A DNA stretch of 6,564 nt from contig JACZYK010000156.1 of assembly GCA_022571135.1 (NCBI GenBank), positions 1 through 6,564 on the forward strand, read 5' to 3'. The DNA comes from Bacteroidota bacterium. Its GTDB lineage: Bacteria > Bacteroidota > Rhodothermia > Rhodothermales > UBA10348. This document shows positions 1 through 6,526 of the stretch, one piece after another. The position numbers and the translations under genes are program-made. The notes beneath the pieces are model-generated. The model was given only the letters and a program-made list of their open reading frames with translations. It had not been told where the DNA came from and ran no database searches. The first letter of the stretch is position 1, and every line of letters starts with the position of its first letter.

Positions 1-101
1 GCCGACTTCGTTGTACCTCCTTGTATTAGCTCTGCTACGCCGCCCTTTTCAGCCGGGCGCATCGTTACTCTCGGTATGGCGCAGATTTATCCAACTAACC
101 A

Positions 102-758
102 CTAGTCCTTTCTTGGATACCCTTCAATGTATTCTGGAAGGACAATGCTTTTGTTCAGTTTGTCGTCTGCTATTGGAGGGAGAATTGCGCGGCGTATCGG
201 AAGAACGCCCGCCCATACCGGAAGCTCGTAATCCTCTTCGTCGTCCACCGGTGGGCCTGTTCTGATTTTCGCCGATGCCGTCTCGATATCCATCGCGACG
301 AGGGAGGTGGCCTTCAATTCCTTCCTGTTTGGCTGCCTCGCATCTTCCCACCGGCCAGGCATGATGTGATCCGTCAGGACTTTGAATCCGCGCCATTTTT
401 CCTCCTCGTCCTCGATCAGCCGACCTGTGCCGAACAGAATAGCCGATCGGTAATTCATCGAGTGATGAAATACGGATCTTGCCAGTACAAGTCCGTCGAC
501 GAAGGTGATGGTCACACAGATATCCTTTCTTTCGCTGATATGCTTCAGCATCCTGCTGGACGCTGCGCCGTGCAGAATGAGACGGTCCCCGTCACGTGCG
601 TGAATGGTGGGTATGACGAAAGGTTGACCCGCCTGGACAAAGCCGACGTGGCAGACGAGGGCGTCGTCGACGATGCGGTAAATCGTTTCCCTGTCGTATG
701 CGGCTCGTTCTGAGACGCGCTTGACACGGTTCAGCTGGGACTGTTCAAATGAGGACAT
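102..758 (-). CDS. Pyridoxamine 5'-phosphate oxidase-fold flavoprotein, NimA-like
   Basis: This 218-residue protein looks like the Pyridox_ox_2/NimA-like branch of the split-barrel FMN-binding family, soluble and cytoplasmic. What I see is an N-terminal R-x-x-x-R-A-A-Y-D segment (about 15-22), then a first barrel strand with LVCHVGF (34-40) and FVIPTIHARDGDRLILHG (47-64). The middle motif FHHSMNYRS (97-105) is the usual signature of this group, followed by AILFGTGRLIED. Family members bind FMN or a related flavin and some reduce nitroimidazoles. The exact substrate of this one cannot be read from sequence, and true PdxH activity is unlikely because the PdxH signature is absent. Length is typical (200-230). 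The ATG at 756-758 has no strong Shine-Dalgarno upstream. It lies 136 bp downstream of the outer-membrane gene on the same strand, so it may be co-transcribed or have its own promoter. Family assignment is firm; function is not. Confidence 0.88.
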   Translation of the reverse strand: MSSFEQSQLNRVKRVSERAAYDRETIYRIVDDALVCHVGFVQAGQPFVIPTIHARDGDRLILHGAASSRMLKHISERKDICVTITFVDGLVLARSVFHHSMNYRSAILFGTGRLIEDEEEKWRGFKVLTDHIMPGRWEDARQPNRKELKATSLVAMDIETASAKIRTGPPVDDEEDYELPVWAGVLPIRRAILPPIADDKLNKSIVLPEYIEGYPRKD

Positions 759-894
759 TCAGGCAAAGGTCTCGTATGGATGGAATGCCGATTGCGCCGT
801 GGTTCAGGTCCGGGTGCGTCGGGAAATCGGATCTTTTCGTCAAATTGCCACGTGTCTTTTCTGCCCGATGTCGAAAGATAAGAGGTTCAGCGCG

Positions 895-1650
895 TCAAAA
901 GCGGGCGGCGAGACCGGCTCCGATGAAGACATCGGGCGCCGTATCCGAAAGTCCCGTTCCACCGTGTACGTCGAACTGTACGTCCGTTGACAGCAGAACG
1001 ACGAATCCGGTATGAAATGATATCGCTGCCGTTCCGGTCTCCGGAACTACGGCGGCGATTTCGAAGAATGCGCCAGACCTGTCCGTCAGGCTTCGTCCGA
1101 GAACCAGCGTTCCTCCCCACTCGAAAGCACGCTGGTCTCTTTCGCTCGGGTATCCAGCGCTGATCTGCGTTCCGAAAGACCAGGACTCGGAGAGATCTAT
1201 CCCGGCGGCGATTATCATAGAGGGATCGATCCCATCGCTGGAATACGCTTTATCACCAGTCGGAATCGACACGGTCAGGATTCCGGCCAGATCCCAGGCG
1301 TCGTCTCTGCTTCCGAACTCCAGCTTGGCCCCGAGAGAGCTATCTCCTGCTCCGCTGGCGTCGCCATTTGCTATAAGGTTGGGGAGGCCCACACGCAGTT
1401 CCAATCTCTCGCCGATACCATAACGGACCAGGGTCTCCGGTCCGGAAACCGTGTCAAGTTCACCCTTGAATCGCTCCCAGGTCAAACCACCCTCTATTTG
1501 CACCGAGCCGCGCGGCACCGAAATACCGCTCTCCGTAAAGTCGGGTCGGTCTGTGATCAGCGGCGGACGCTCGGATCTATCCTGGGCAGAAACAAGGAGA
1601 GGAAGAAACAGAAGGGCCGTGGAAATGACGAGTAGACGTACTGCTGTCAT
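895..1650 (-). CDS. Outer-membrane beta-barrel protein, phenol-degradation MetA-pathway 'transporter' family
   Basis: This 251-residue exported protein has a signal peptide (residues 1-22: positive start, hydrophobic LLFLPLLV, cleavage after VSA before QD). Right after it comes the family hallmark, P-P-L-I-T-D-R-P-D-F-T-E-S (29-41), then alternating strands such as VQIEGGLTWE and RLELRVGLPN. It ends in a phenylalanine after GAGLAARF, the C-terminal signature recognised by the BAM machinery. The rest is rich in glycine and amphipathic strands, as expected of a small 10-12-strand barrel. Members of PF13557 are annotated as transporters or MetA-pathway outer-membrane proteins, but few have been tested. 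No aromatic-degradation genes are nearby, so a role in phenol uptake is not supported here. The start ATG (1648-1650) opens directly into the signal peptide; no strong ribosome binding site is seen. Confidence 0.87.
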   Translation of the reverse strand: MTAVRLLVISTALLFLPLLVSAQDRSERPPLITDRPDFTESGISVPRGSVQIEGGLTWERFKGELDTVSGPETLVRYGIGERLELRVGLPNLIANGDASGAGDSSLGAKLEFGSRDDAWDLAGILTVSIPTGDKAYSSDGIDPSMIIAAGIDLSESWSFGTQISAGYPSERDQRAFEWGGTLVLGRSLTDRSGAFFEIAAVVPETGTAAISFHTGFVVLLSTDVQFDVHGGTGLSDTAPDVFIGAGLAARF

Positions 1651-1949
1651 TGGATGAGTGATCTGGCTGATGGGAGATTCTTCGGCAGGGTGGGTACATC
1701 AACCCGCCATACCGGATCGGGTTCGTCTCCGGTTGTGAGAAGTCCGGAAAAATGTGCAAGAGATCCCGTCGCCCGGCGTCAAGTTCAGTCCCGAACGGCC
1801 TCTAATTGCCCACCTGTCGCTCGATAACGCCTCCGGCATTTGGATCTTCGCTCTGATTTGATAGTTTTTCCGCCCAGGAGGGACGACGTGGACGTCGGCG
1901 TTTCTCGTCTCTTCAAGACACGCACCAATCATATTACGACCCTCAAACC
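1651..1949. promoter_or_regulatory. Divergent intergenic region with promoters for both flanking genes
   Basis: These 299 bp separate the starts of the minus-strand barrel gene and the plus-strand exported-protein gene, so at least two promoters are expected. Visible structure: an inverted repeat ACCGGA (1711-1716) / TCCGGT (1728-1733) with an 11-nt loop, about 60-80 nt upstream of the barrel-gene start, with another TCCGGA close by at 1743-1748. It would lie in the barrel-gene leader or overlap its promoter. On the plus strand there is a short CGACG/CGTCG hairpin (1884-1897) in the likely leader. I see no convincing small ORF and no recognisable riboswitch. Confidence 0.45.
1839..1869 (+). 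promoter_or_regulatory. Possible Bacteroidota-type promoter for the exported-protein gene
   Basis: TTTG at 1839-1842 and TAGTTTTT at 1862-1869 are separated by exactly 19 bases. The known Bacteroidota consensus is TTTG (-33), 19-21 bases, then TAnnTTTG (-7); only the last G fails to match. Transcription would start near 1873-1877, giving a leader of about 75 nt before the ATG at 1950. Short motifs like this occur by chance, so this is a suggestion, and it also depends on the host really using this type of promoter. Confidence 0.3.
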
Positions 1950-2537
1950 ATGCGTTGCATTGTCGGACTTCTGGTGTTCTTTTCTCTCTCGCCTTGCGCT
2001 GCGACGGGCCAGGTCGTGCCGATCGCTGACCAGATCGGATCGGCCGTACTGGCGGCTCCCGGCGCGTCCCGCGCCGACGCTACCGTGCTGGGCTTCAACG
2101 CATCGGGAGATATGGTCACGCTTCGCGCCGGCACGAACGGGCTCATCTGTCTGGCCGACGATCCGGAGGCTCCGGGCTTCGGCGTCGCGTGCTATCACGA
2201 AGACATGGATCCGTATATGGCCCGGGGACGAGAGCTCAGGGCGGAGGGGAAGGAAAGACAGGAGGTGGCCGAGATCAGGACAGACGAAGTAGAGGCAAGT
2301 ACCCTTCCCTTTCCCATGAGGCCCACGACGCTCTACGTGCTGACAGCAGAGGCGGGAAGCTACGATCCGAATGCCGGTACCGTTAAGAACCCCTATCTGC
2401 GGTTCGTCATTTATGTCCCGTATGCGACTGGCGAATCGACCGGTCTGCCGACCCTGCCGGTCGAGCCGGGCGAGCCGTGGCTGATGGCGGAGGGTGAACA
2501 CAACGCCCACATCATGATTTCGCCCCCGAGGGAGTAG
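1950..2537 (+). CDS. Exported protein of unknown function
   Basis: This 195-residue protein has a clear signal peptide (MRC, then IVGLLVFFSLSP, predicted cleavage near AATG/QVV at about residue 20). The C16 is preceded by L-S-P and so does not fit a lipobox, which argues for a soluble periplasmic or secreted protein. The mature chain has no transmembrane segment. It contains two cysteines, C67 (NGLICLADD) and C81 (VACYHEDMD), that could form one disulfide, and a charged helix-like stretch ARGRELRAEGKERQE (91-105). It then has strand-rich TTLYVLT (126-132), YLRFVIYVPYATGESTGL (149-166) and a histidine-containing tail EHNAHIMI (183-190). I do not recognise a named domain, but segments such as the RELRAEG helix and the PYATGESTGLP turn look like a conserved family rather than random coding. 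It stands alone on the plus strand, divergent from the barrel gene and convergent with the peptidase gene. The start is set by the signal peptide. Confidence 0.8.
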   Translation: MRCIVGLLVFFSLSPCAATGQVVPIADQIGSAVLAAPGASRADATVLGFNASGDMVTLRAGTNGLICLADDPEAPGFGVACYHEDMDPYMARGRELRAEGKERQEVAEIRTDEVEASTLPFPMRPTTLYVLTAEAGSYDPNAGTVKNPYLRFVIYVPYATGESTGLPTLPVEPGEPWLMAEGEHNAHIMISPPRE

Positions 2538-2574
2538 GACCACGTCTTAATCTGTCGCGCGCGGATGGGCCTGC

Positions 2575-2600
2575 GCACAAAACCGTCCTTCGGTTGCTCC
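2575..2600 (-). terminator. Weak hairpin terminator for the peptidase operon
   Basis: AACCG (2581-2585) pairs with CGGTT (2591-2595) around a 5-nt loop. Read on the minus strand, the hairpin runs into TTTTGTG, a short T-tract partly inside the stem. It lies in the roughly 100-bp gap between two convergent genes, 40-60 nt past the peptidase stop, where termination is expected in both directions. A second small CCCG/CGGG hairpin (2621-2632) lies nearby. The stem is short, so efficiency is doubtful. Confidence 0.3.
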
Positions 2601-2639
2601 TCCTCTTCGCCTGCTCCGGCCCCGTGTTCGGGACGCGCA

Positions 2640-3875
2640 CTATTCCCGAAGTCTGTTGTACTTCCGCATGGCTTCCCTGAGTCGATCATGAGGAATGGCG
2701 TACGCCGTATGCCCGTTCTGTCCGGTCAGGGTTTCCGCCGCGACCATGGCATTCAGGATGGCTTCTTCGGTAGCCTGAATCGTAGCCTCAAACAGCGGGC
2801 CGATCCGGTCGTTCGGGAGCATTTCAAGACGCTGGTTTTCTCGTCGGTTCGCTGCGCCGGGGTTTGCCGTCGAGAAGGCCAGGAATATGTCCCCGGAGCC
2901 GTTGCCACCCTGACCGCCCATCCGCCCGATACCGAGCGGAATTCTGCGGGCGATACGCTTGAGCTGGTGGGGCAGAAGCGGAGCGTCCGTAGCAACGATC
3001 ACGATGATTGATCCGGCGCCATCCTCGGGTGATTCGGACAGGGTTTCCGGTCTCATGTCGGTGATCTCTTTTCCAACAGGAACGCCGGCGACCGAGAAAG
3101 TGCTCCGTCGACCGTAGTTCGCCTGGACGAGAACACCGATTGTATAACCGCCTCGATCCTCCGGAATTTTCCTCGAAGCTGTACCCGTACCGCATTTGAA
3201 GGAGTGACATATCATTCCCGTACCGCCGCCTACATTTCCTTCCTGTACCGGGCCGGAGGCCGCTGAATTAAGGGCTTCGATAGCGTTTTCAGAGGTGACG
3301 TGCTGACCCACGATGTCGTTCAGAAATCCGTCATAGGTCTCAGCGACAAGCGGGTAGGTATACCAGTAATTACCAGGGCTGTGGTATTCGTTCTCCGCCA
3401 TCCAGGCGATCGTGGCATCGCGTACGACGCCCACGCTGAACGTGTTTGTGATCAGAATCGGCGTATCCAGGAATCCGGATTCTTCCACCCACGTCGTTCC
3501 TGTCATTTCGCCGTTCCCATTCAAAGTGTACCACCCGGCAAATACCGGATCATACGTTCTGCCCCTCGGGAAGATTGCGGTAACTCCGGTTCTCGCCGGA
3601 CCTTCGCCTACGCGGAGCTCTCCGTGTCCTTTTATAATCGTGGAAAAGCCGACTTCGACGCCCGCGACGTCTGTAATCGCATTCAGGGCTCCAGGCGCGC
3701 CGTCAAACGGTATTCCGAGGTCACGAGCCCGGGGTTTGTCCTGGGCAGAAGTGGCGGCGGAGGTCATGCAGAAAAGAAACAGCGGCACGAGGGACCGGGC
3801 GAGTACGGTCGGAAGAAAATAAGACGAGATTGGGGTTCGCATTGGCGTGAAGCGGTTGTAAGGAAAAGGACTCAT
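2640..3875 (-). CDS. Exported P1-family (DmpA/BapA-like, S58) aminopeptidase
   Basis: This is a 411-residue Ntn-type hydrolase of the DmpA / L-aminopeptidase-D-esterase / beta-aminopeptidase family. These precursors cut themselves into two chains, and the new N-terminal serine is the nucleophile. The expected scissile bond is G288-S289 in DGAGSIIVIVATDAPL. N253 in VQANYG matches the oxyanion asparagine (N218 in DmpA). S327 lies 38 residues after the nucleophile, the same spacing as S250-S288 in DmpA/BapA, and is followed by D329. GGGTGM (216-221) and GDIFLAFST (328-336) are further family motifs. Residues 1-44 form a signal peptide ending TSAQD, so it acts outside the cytoplasm. The ATG at 3873-3875 overlaps the stop of the upstream PLP enzyme (ATGA), which supports this start; an internal ATG at codon 12 (3840-3842) would give a more compact signal peptide. 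The family accepts D-amino-acid, beta-amino-acid or amide substrates; which applies here is unknown. Confidence 0.92.
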   Translation of the reverse strand: MSPFPYNRFTPMRTPISSYFLPTVLARSLVPLFLFCMTSAATSAQDKPRARDLGIPFDGAPGALNAITDVAGVEVGFSTIIKGHGELRVGEGPARTGVTAIFPRGRTYDPVFAGWYTLNGNGEMTGTTWVEESGFLDTPILITNTFSVGVVRDATIAWMAENEYHSPGNYWYTYPLVAETYDGFLNDIVGQHVTSENAIEALNSAASGPVQEGNVGGGTGMICHSFKCGTGTASRKIPEDRGGYTIGVLVQANYGRRSTFSVAGVPVGKEITDMRPETLSESPEDGAGSIIVIVATDAPLLPHQLKRIARRIPLGIGRMGGQGGNGSGDIFLAFSTANPGAANRRENQRLEMLPNDRIGPLFEATIQATEEAILNAMVAAETLTGQNGHTAYAIPHDRLREAMRKYNRLRE

Positions 3876-5074
3876 AGTAGGGCGAGTGCGTCTTCGAGAT
3901 CTCTGAGCAGGTCTTCTGCGTTTTCAATACCCACCGAATACCGTATCAGGTTCTCCGGAATTCCCAGTTTGGCGCGTTCGGCGGCCGGCGTCTCTACGTG
4001 GCTTGTCGTTTTCGGCAATCCGACGAGCGTTCCGACCGACCCGAGGCTGGCCGCCAGGTGGGCAAACTTCAACCCGTGGAGAAAGGTCTCCACGTTCTTG
4101 AATCCGCCCTTCAGGGAGAAACTGAATACTCCGCCGAAGCCACGCATCTGGCGCGCAGCCGTCTGGTGTCCTGGATGCGACGCCAAGCCGGGATAGAAAA
4201 CCTCGTCGATCGCCGGATGCTGCTGGAGGAATTCAGCAAGCGCGAGCGCATTTTCGTTCTGGCGGAGCACCCTGATTTCGAGCGTCTTCATGCCTCGCAG
4301 AATGAGATAGGCGGACATCGCATCGAGGCTCGCTCCATTGATTTCGCGGAACTGAAAAAGTCGCTGGATCAGGTCTTTGCTTCCACAGACCAATCCGCCC
4401 ATGGCATCGGAGTGGCCTCCCAGGAATTTCGTAGCGCTGTGGACAACGAGGTCCGCTCCCAGCCGGAGGGGATTCTGGTTGATCGGCGTGGCGAAGGTGT
4501 TGTCCACGACGACGATCGCACCGACGGCTCTGGCCGCGTCCGAAAGTCTGGAGATATCGAGGACCTTGAGAGTCGGATTCGTTGGGCTCTCGATGTACAG
4601 GATGTCGCAGCCGTCGGCCACCTGCGCTTCGATTTCGTCATGATCGGAAGTGTCGCAAAGCGATACATGGACGTCGTAACGGGGCAGGAACTCCAGGAAA
4701 ATTCTGCTCGTGCCCCCGTAAGAATCTTTTATCGAGACCACTCGCTTGCCCGGCGCAAGCAGGGAGAAAAGCGTATTGCTGATGGCCGCCATCCCGGTCG
4801 CGAAGCTGGTCGAGGCCTCTGCGTCTTCCAGATGGCGGATCTTCTCTTCCAGAACCGCTACCGTCGGATTGGTATTCCGACTGTAGATATGGCCCTCTTT
4901 TCTGCCCTGAGCGACGTCGAACCAATCCTGGAGATCTTCGAAGGCATAGGTCACGCTGTGAACGACCGGAGTCTGGGTGGCCCCCTGGTAGGACGATTCG
5001 GTTTCTCCGGCCCACACCGCGGCCGTTCCCGGACCGGAAGCGAATCCTTTCGCTGGGGTTTTCTTGCGGGGCAT
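3872..5074 (-). CDS. PLP-dependent Cys/Met metabolism enzyme (cystathionine gamma-synthase-like)
   Basis: This 400-residue cytoplasmic fold-type I PLP enzyme has the normal family length (380-420). K216 in HSATKFLGGHSD is the Schiff-base lysine. D191 in VVVDNTFATP holds the pyridine nitrogen. Y64 and R66 in YSRNTNP reach the cofactor phosphate of the partner subunit, and G94-M95 in FATGMAAI form the phosphate cup. Y119 in DSYGG is the ring-stacking tyrosine, and R378 in IRYSVGIE binds the substrate carboxylate. The family includes cystathionine gamma-synthase, O-acyl-homoserine sulfhydrylase, cystathionine gamma-lyase and methionine gamma-lyase; these cannot be separated safely by eye. The substrate-side loop LPKTTSHVETP (353-363) differs from the PASMTH loop of methionine gamma-lyase. 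It is first in a two-gene operon, with its TGA overlapping the ATG of the exported aminopeptidase. The start ATG (5072-5074) follows a 124-bp spacer containing inverted repeats. Confidence 0.93.
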   Translation of the reverse strand: MPRKKTPAKGFASGPGTAAVWAGETESSYQGATQTPVVHSVTYAFEDLQDWFDVAQGRKEGHIYSRNTNPTVAVLEEKIRHLEDAEASTSFATGMAAISNTLFSLLAPGKRVVSIKDSYGGTSRIFLEFLPRYDVHVSLCDTSDHDEIEAQVADGCDILYIESPTNPTLKVLDISRLSDAARAVGAIVVVDNTFATPINQNPLRLGADLVVHSATKFLGGHSDAMGGLVCGSKDLIQRLFQFREINGASLDAMSAYLILRGMKTLEIRVLRQNENALALAEFLQQHPAIDEVFYPGLASHPGHQTAARQMRGFGGVFSFSLKGGFKNVETFLHGLKFAHLAASLGSVGTLVGLPKTTSHVETPAAERAKLGIPENLIRYSVGIENAEDLLRDLEDALALL

Positions 5075-5115
5075 ACGGCTCGTGTTAAAGTTGGCAATAC
5101 GCCAGATTGTCTATC

Positions 5116-5133
5116 ACCACCTGAAATGGTGGT
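5116..5133. repeat. Perfect 6-bp inverted repeat upstream of the PLP-enzyme gene
   Basis: ACCACC (5116-5121) and GGTGGT (5128-5133) flank the 6-nt centre TGAAAT, 42-59 nt before the PLP-enzyme start codon. On DNA this is a plausible repressor-binding palindrome overlapping a promoter. On RNA it would be a leader hairpin. No SAM-I or SAM-II riboswitch core is recognisable around it. It could also be one end of a small hairpin-ended element together with the next repeat. Confidence 0.4.
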
Positions 5134-5154
5134 AATACAAGAGGGCGGTCGTCC

Positions 5155-5191
5155 GAAGCTAAAGCACGCGCCGCTGAGGCGCTACGGCTTC
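5155..5191. repeat. Two-tier imperfect hairpin just downstream of the YdeP-like gene
   Basis: The outer stem GAAGC (5155-5159) / GCTTC (5187-5191) encloses an inner stem GCGCC (5168-5172) / GGCGC (5178-5182) with the loop GCTGA. It lies 7-43 nt past the YdeP-like stop codon. It could act as a transcription stop or 3' mRNA-protecting structure, though no T-tract follows on the minus strand. The GAAGC...GCTTC shape is also reminiscent of IS200/IS605 right-end hairpins, so a relic of such an element is possible but unproven. Confidence 0.4.
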
Positions 5192-5198
5192 ATGACAG

Positions 5199-6470
5199 TC
5201 ACGTTCTCTCAATACTCACCCGGGTGTTCTTGAAGGCCGGGGTTCTGGCCTGTCTATCGACTGCCCGACCGAGGAGTCGGTTCGCTTCAGGAAAGTACAT
5301 GGCGCCGTTACTGGGCTTTATTCGATCAAAAGCCGTTGCCCTGATATCCGGCATCATTCCGCCAGGGCCCTGTACGATGACACGGTCCCCATCCAGTAGA
5401 CCCAATCTCAACAGGTCGTCGGGATGAAGAAGGATAACGTCGCGTCCCTCCACACCCCGGTACGGATCGTAATCTTCGTAGACGACCGTGTTGAACTGCC
5501 CTTCGCTTCGAATTGTCATGAGCGAGATCTCGTTCTGGCGACGCTCGGGAGCTTTCGGGATTTCATGCACGTGCAGGCGCGCGCGCCCGTCAGGCGTCGC
5601 GAAGCGGGGTCGGTGAAACGTTCGGCCCTCAATCTGAAATTCTTTCTTTGTACGGTCGATATCGGCGATTGCGCCGTAACCGGGGATTATCCGCCCAATC
5701 GCCTGTCGTATCCGGGAAGTGCGGCGCATGGAGGACCAGTCGATCGGCGAATCGGCTCCCAGTACCCGTTCGGCGATGGTGGCGACGACTTCGACCTCGC
5801 TGCGAGGACCCTGGTGCCGCGTGGGTCCGCCATCGCTCAAGCGAACGTAGTTGAACATGGATTCCTGCGTGGTCGCCTGCGGTTCTTCATCCCGAGCCAG
5901 AACGGGTAGAATAATCGTCTCTCGCGCCAGAGCCCAGGCGTGTCCGGTATTGAGCGTCGTGTTCAGGTAAACAAGCTGATCGAGAGTGGACAACGCTTTC
6001 GAGGCGAAGCCGGCGTCCGGATTGGAGCCGAATAGGTTTCCGCCCACACAGAATCCGACTTTCAAACGACCGGAGGCCGCCCCCTCCATACAGGCCATCG
6101 TATCGCGGCCGGCCGCGGTGGGAAGCTGGACTCCGAATTCATGTTGTAGTCGGTCGAATATGGCATCTTTGAGTTTTGGCGTGACACCTACCGAACCCAA
6201 TCCCTGGACGTTCGAGTGGCCCCGGATGGGCATCAGGCCACATCCCGCTCGACCGACCATGCCTCTGATGAGCGCCAGGTTTGCTATCGCCTGGACGTTT
6301 TCCACGCCGTGGGTGTGATGCGTTATGCCCATCGCCCAACTGAATATGACGTGGTTGGCTACGGCGTAATAAGTAGCTGCGACGCCTATGTCCTGACGGC
6401 TGACCCCGCATCTCGAGACGATATCGTCCCAGGATGTGTCTCTCAGAGATGTCTTTAAGCGGCCGAAGGC
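5199..6470 (-). pseudogene. FdhF/YdeP-type molybdopterin oxidoreductase, C-terminal part, cut by an IS element
   Basis: The frame encodes about 420 residues of the C-terminal half of a YdeP-like molybdopterin-dependent oxidoreductase (formate-dehydrogenase-alpha-like, normally about 750 residues). Visible motifs, numbered from the internal ATG at 6330-6332, are WAMGITHHTHGV, then RGHSNVQGLGSVGV (37-50) and VGGNLFGSNPDAGF (96-109). LNTTLNTGHAWALARETIILP (123-143) follows, then a molydop_binding domain with MTIRSEGQFNTVVYEDYD (272-289) and LLDGDRVIVQGPGG (312-325). Homology continues upstream of that ATG (TSWDDIV, CGVSR, then FSWAMG), so the ATG is not the real start. The N-terminal half, with the iron-sulfur and first cofactor-binding regions, is absent because the frame runs into an IS200/IS605 left end and then a stop at 6525-6527. 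The exact junction lies somewhere in about 6450-6477. The end is normal, with no other frameshift. The remnant should be non-functional unless the two halves are rejoined by IS excision. Confidence 0.85.
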
Positions 6471-6475
6471 AGAAC

Positions 6476-6495
6476 TCCACGGGTTTACCCGTGGA
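6476..6495 (+). repeat. IS left-end subterminal hairpin
   Basis: TCCACGGG (6476-6483) and CCCGTGGA (6488-6495) form a perfect 8-bp stem with the 4-nt loop TTTA; the innermost T-A pair could extend it to 9 bp. Hairpins like this at the ends of IS200/IS605 elements are recognised by the TnpA dimer. Its position just ahead of tnpA supports that role. Confidence 0.75.
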
Positions 6496-6514
6496 TGAAT
6501 GAGCCCGACGGCGG

Positions 6515-6520
6515 TATACT
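6515..6520 (+). promoter_or_regulatory. Possible -10 element of tnpA
   Basis: TATACT at 6515-6520 matches the sigma-70 -10 consensus at five of six positions. It ends 6 nt before the tnpA ATG, so transcription would begin at or beside the start codon and give a leaderless or nearly leaderless mRNA. A matching -35 is weak (the right spacing falls on TGGATG, in the hairpin foot). Confidence 0.3.
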
Positions 6521-6526
6521 TGCGTT

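Noticed and set aside
14..22. AAGGAGGT on the minus strand, resembling a strong Shine-Dalgarno
   Set aside because: No ATG, GTG or TTG follows within the bases left before the window edge, so it cannot be tied to a gene here. Similarity to 16S rRNA 3'-end sequence is not maintained in the neighbouring bases.
41..59. CGCCC/GGGCG inverted repeat after the NimA-like gene
   Set aside because: A 5-bp stem with a 9-nt loop and no T-tract on either side is too weak to call a terminator.
11..265. Plus-strand 84-codon frame at the left edge
   Set aside because: Most of it is antisense to the NimA-like gene and no ribosome binding site or domain is visible.
1884..1897. CGACG/CGTCG hairpin in the leader of the exported-protein gene
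   Set aside because: A 5-bp stem in GC-rich DNA is likely by chance, and nothing else suggests a regulatory RNA.
1929..2543. Minus-strand open frame of 204 codons opposite the exported protein
   Set aside because: The plus strand has a clear signal peptide and a natural amino-acid composition, while the minus frame is rich in Arg/Gly/His with no domain.
3300..4196. Plus-strand open frame of 298 codons across the peptidase/PLP-enzyme junction
   Set aside because: It is antisense to two well-supported genes and its translation is arginine/serine-rich low-information sequence.
5075..5198. SAM riboswitch in front of the Cys/Met enzyme
   Set aside because: The leader has hairpins, but I could not find the conserved SAM-I internal-loop sequences or the SAM-II pseudoknot pattern, and the loop of the best hairpin is only 6 nt.
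3998..5233. Long plus-strand open frame (411 codons) antisense to the PLP enzyme
   Set aside because: The opposite strand has unmistakable PLP-enzyme motifs over the same span. The plus-strand translation shows no recognisable domain and no start signals, so it is a by-product of the codon use of the real gene.
5199..6332. Treating the ATG at 6330-6332 as the genuine start of a 377-residue oxidoreductase
   Set aside because: Recognisable family sequence (TSWDDIV, CGVSR, FSWA) continues in frame upstream of this ATG, so it is an internal methionine of a truncated gene.
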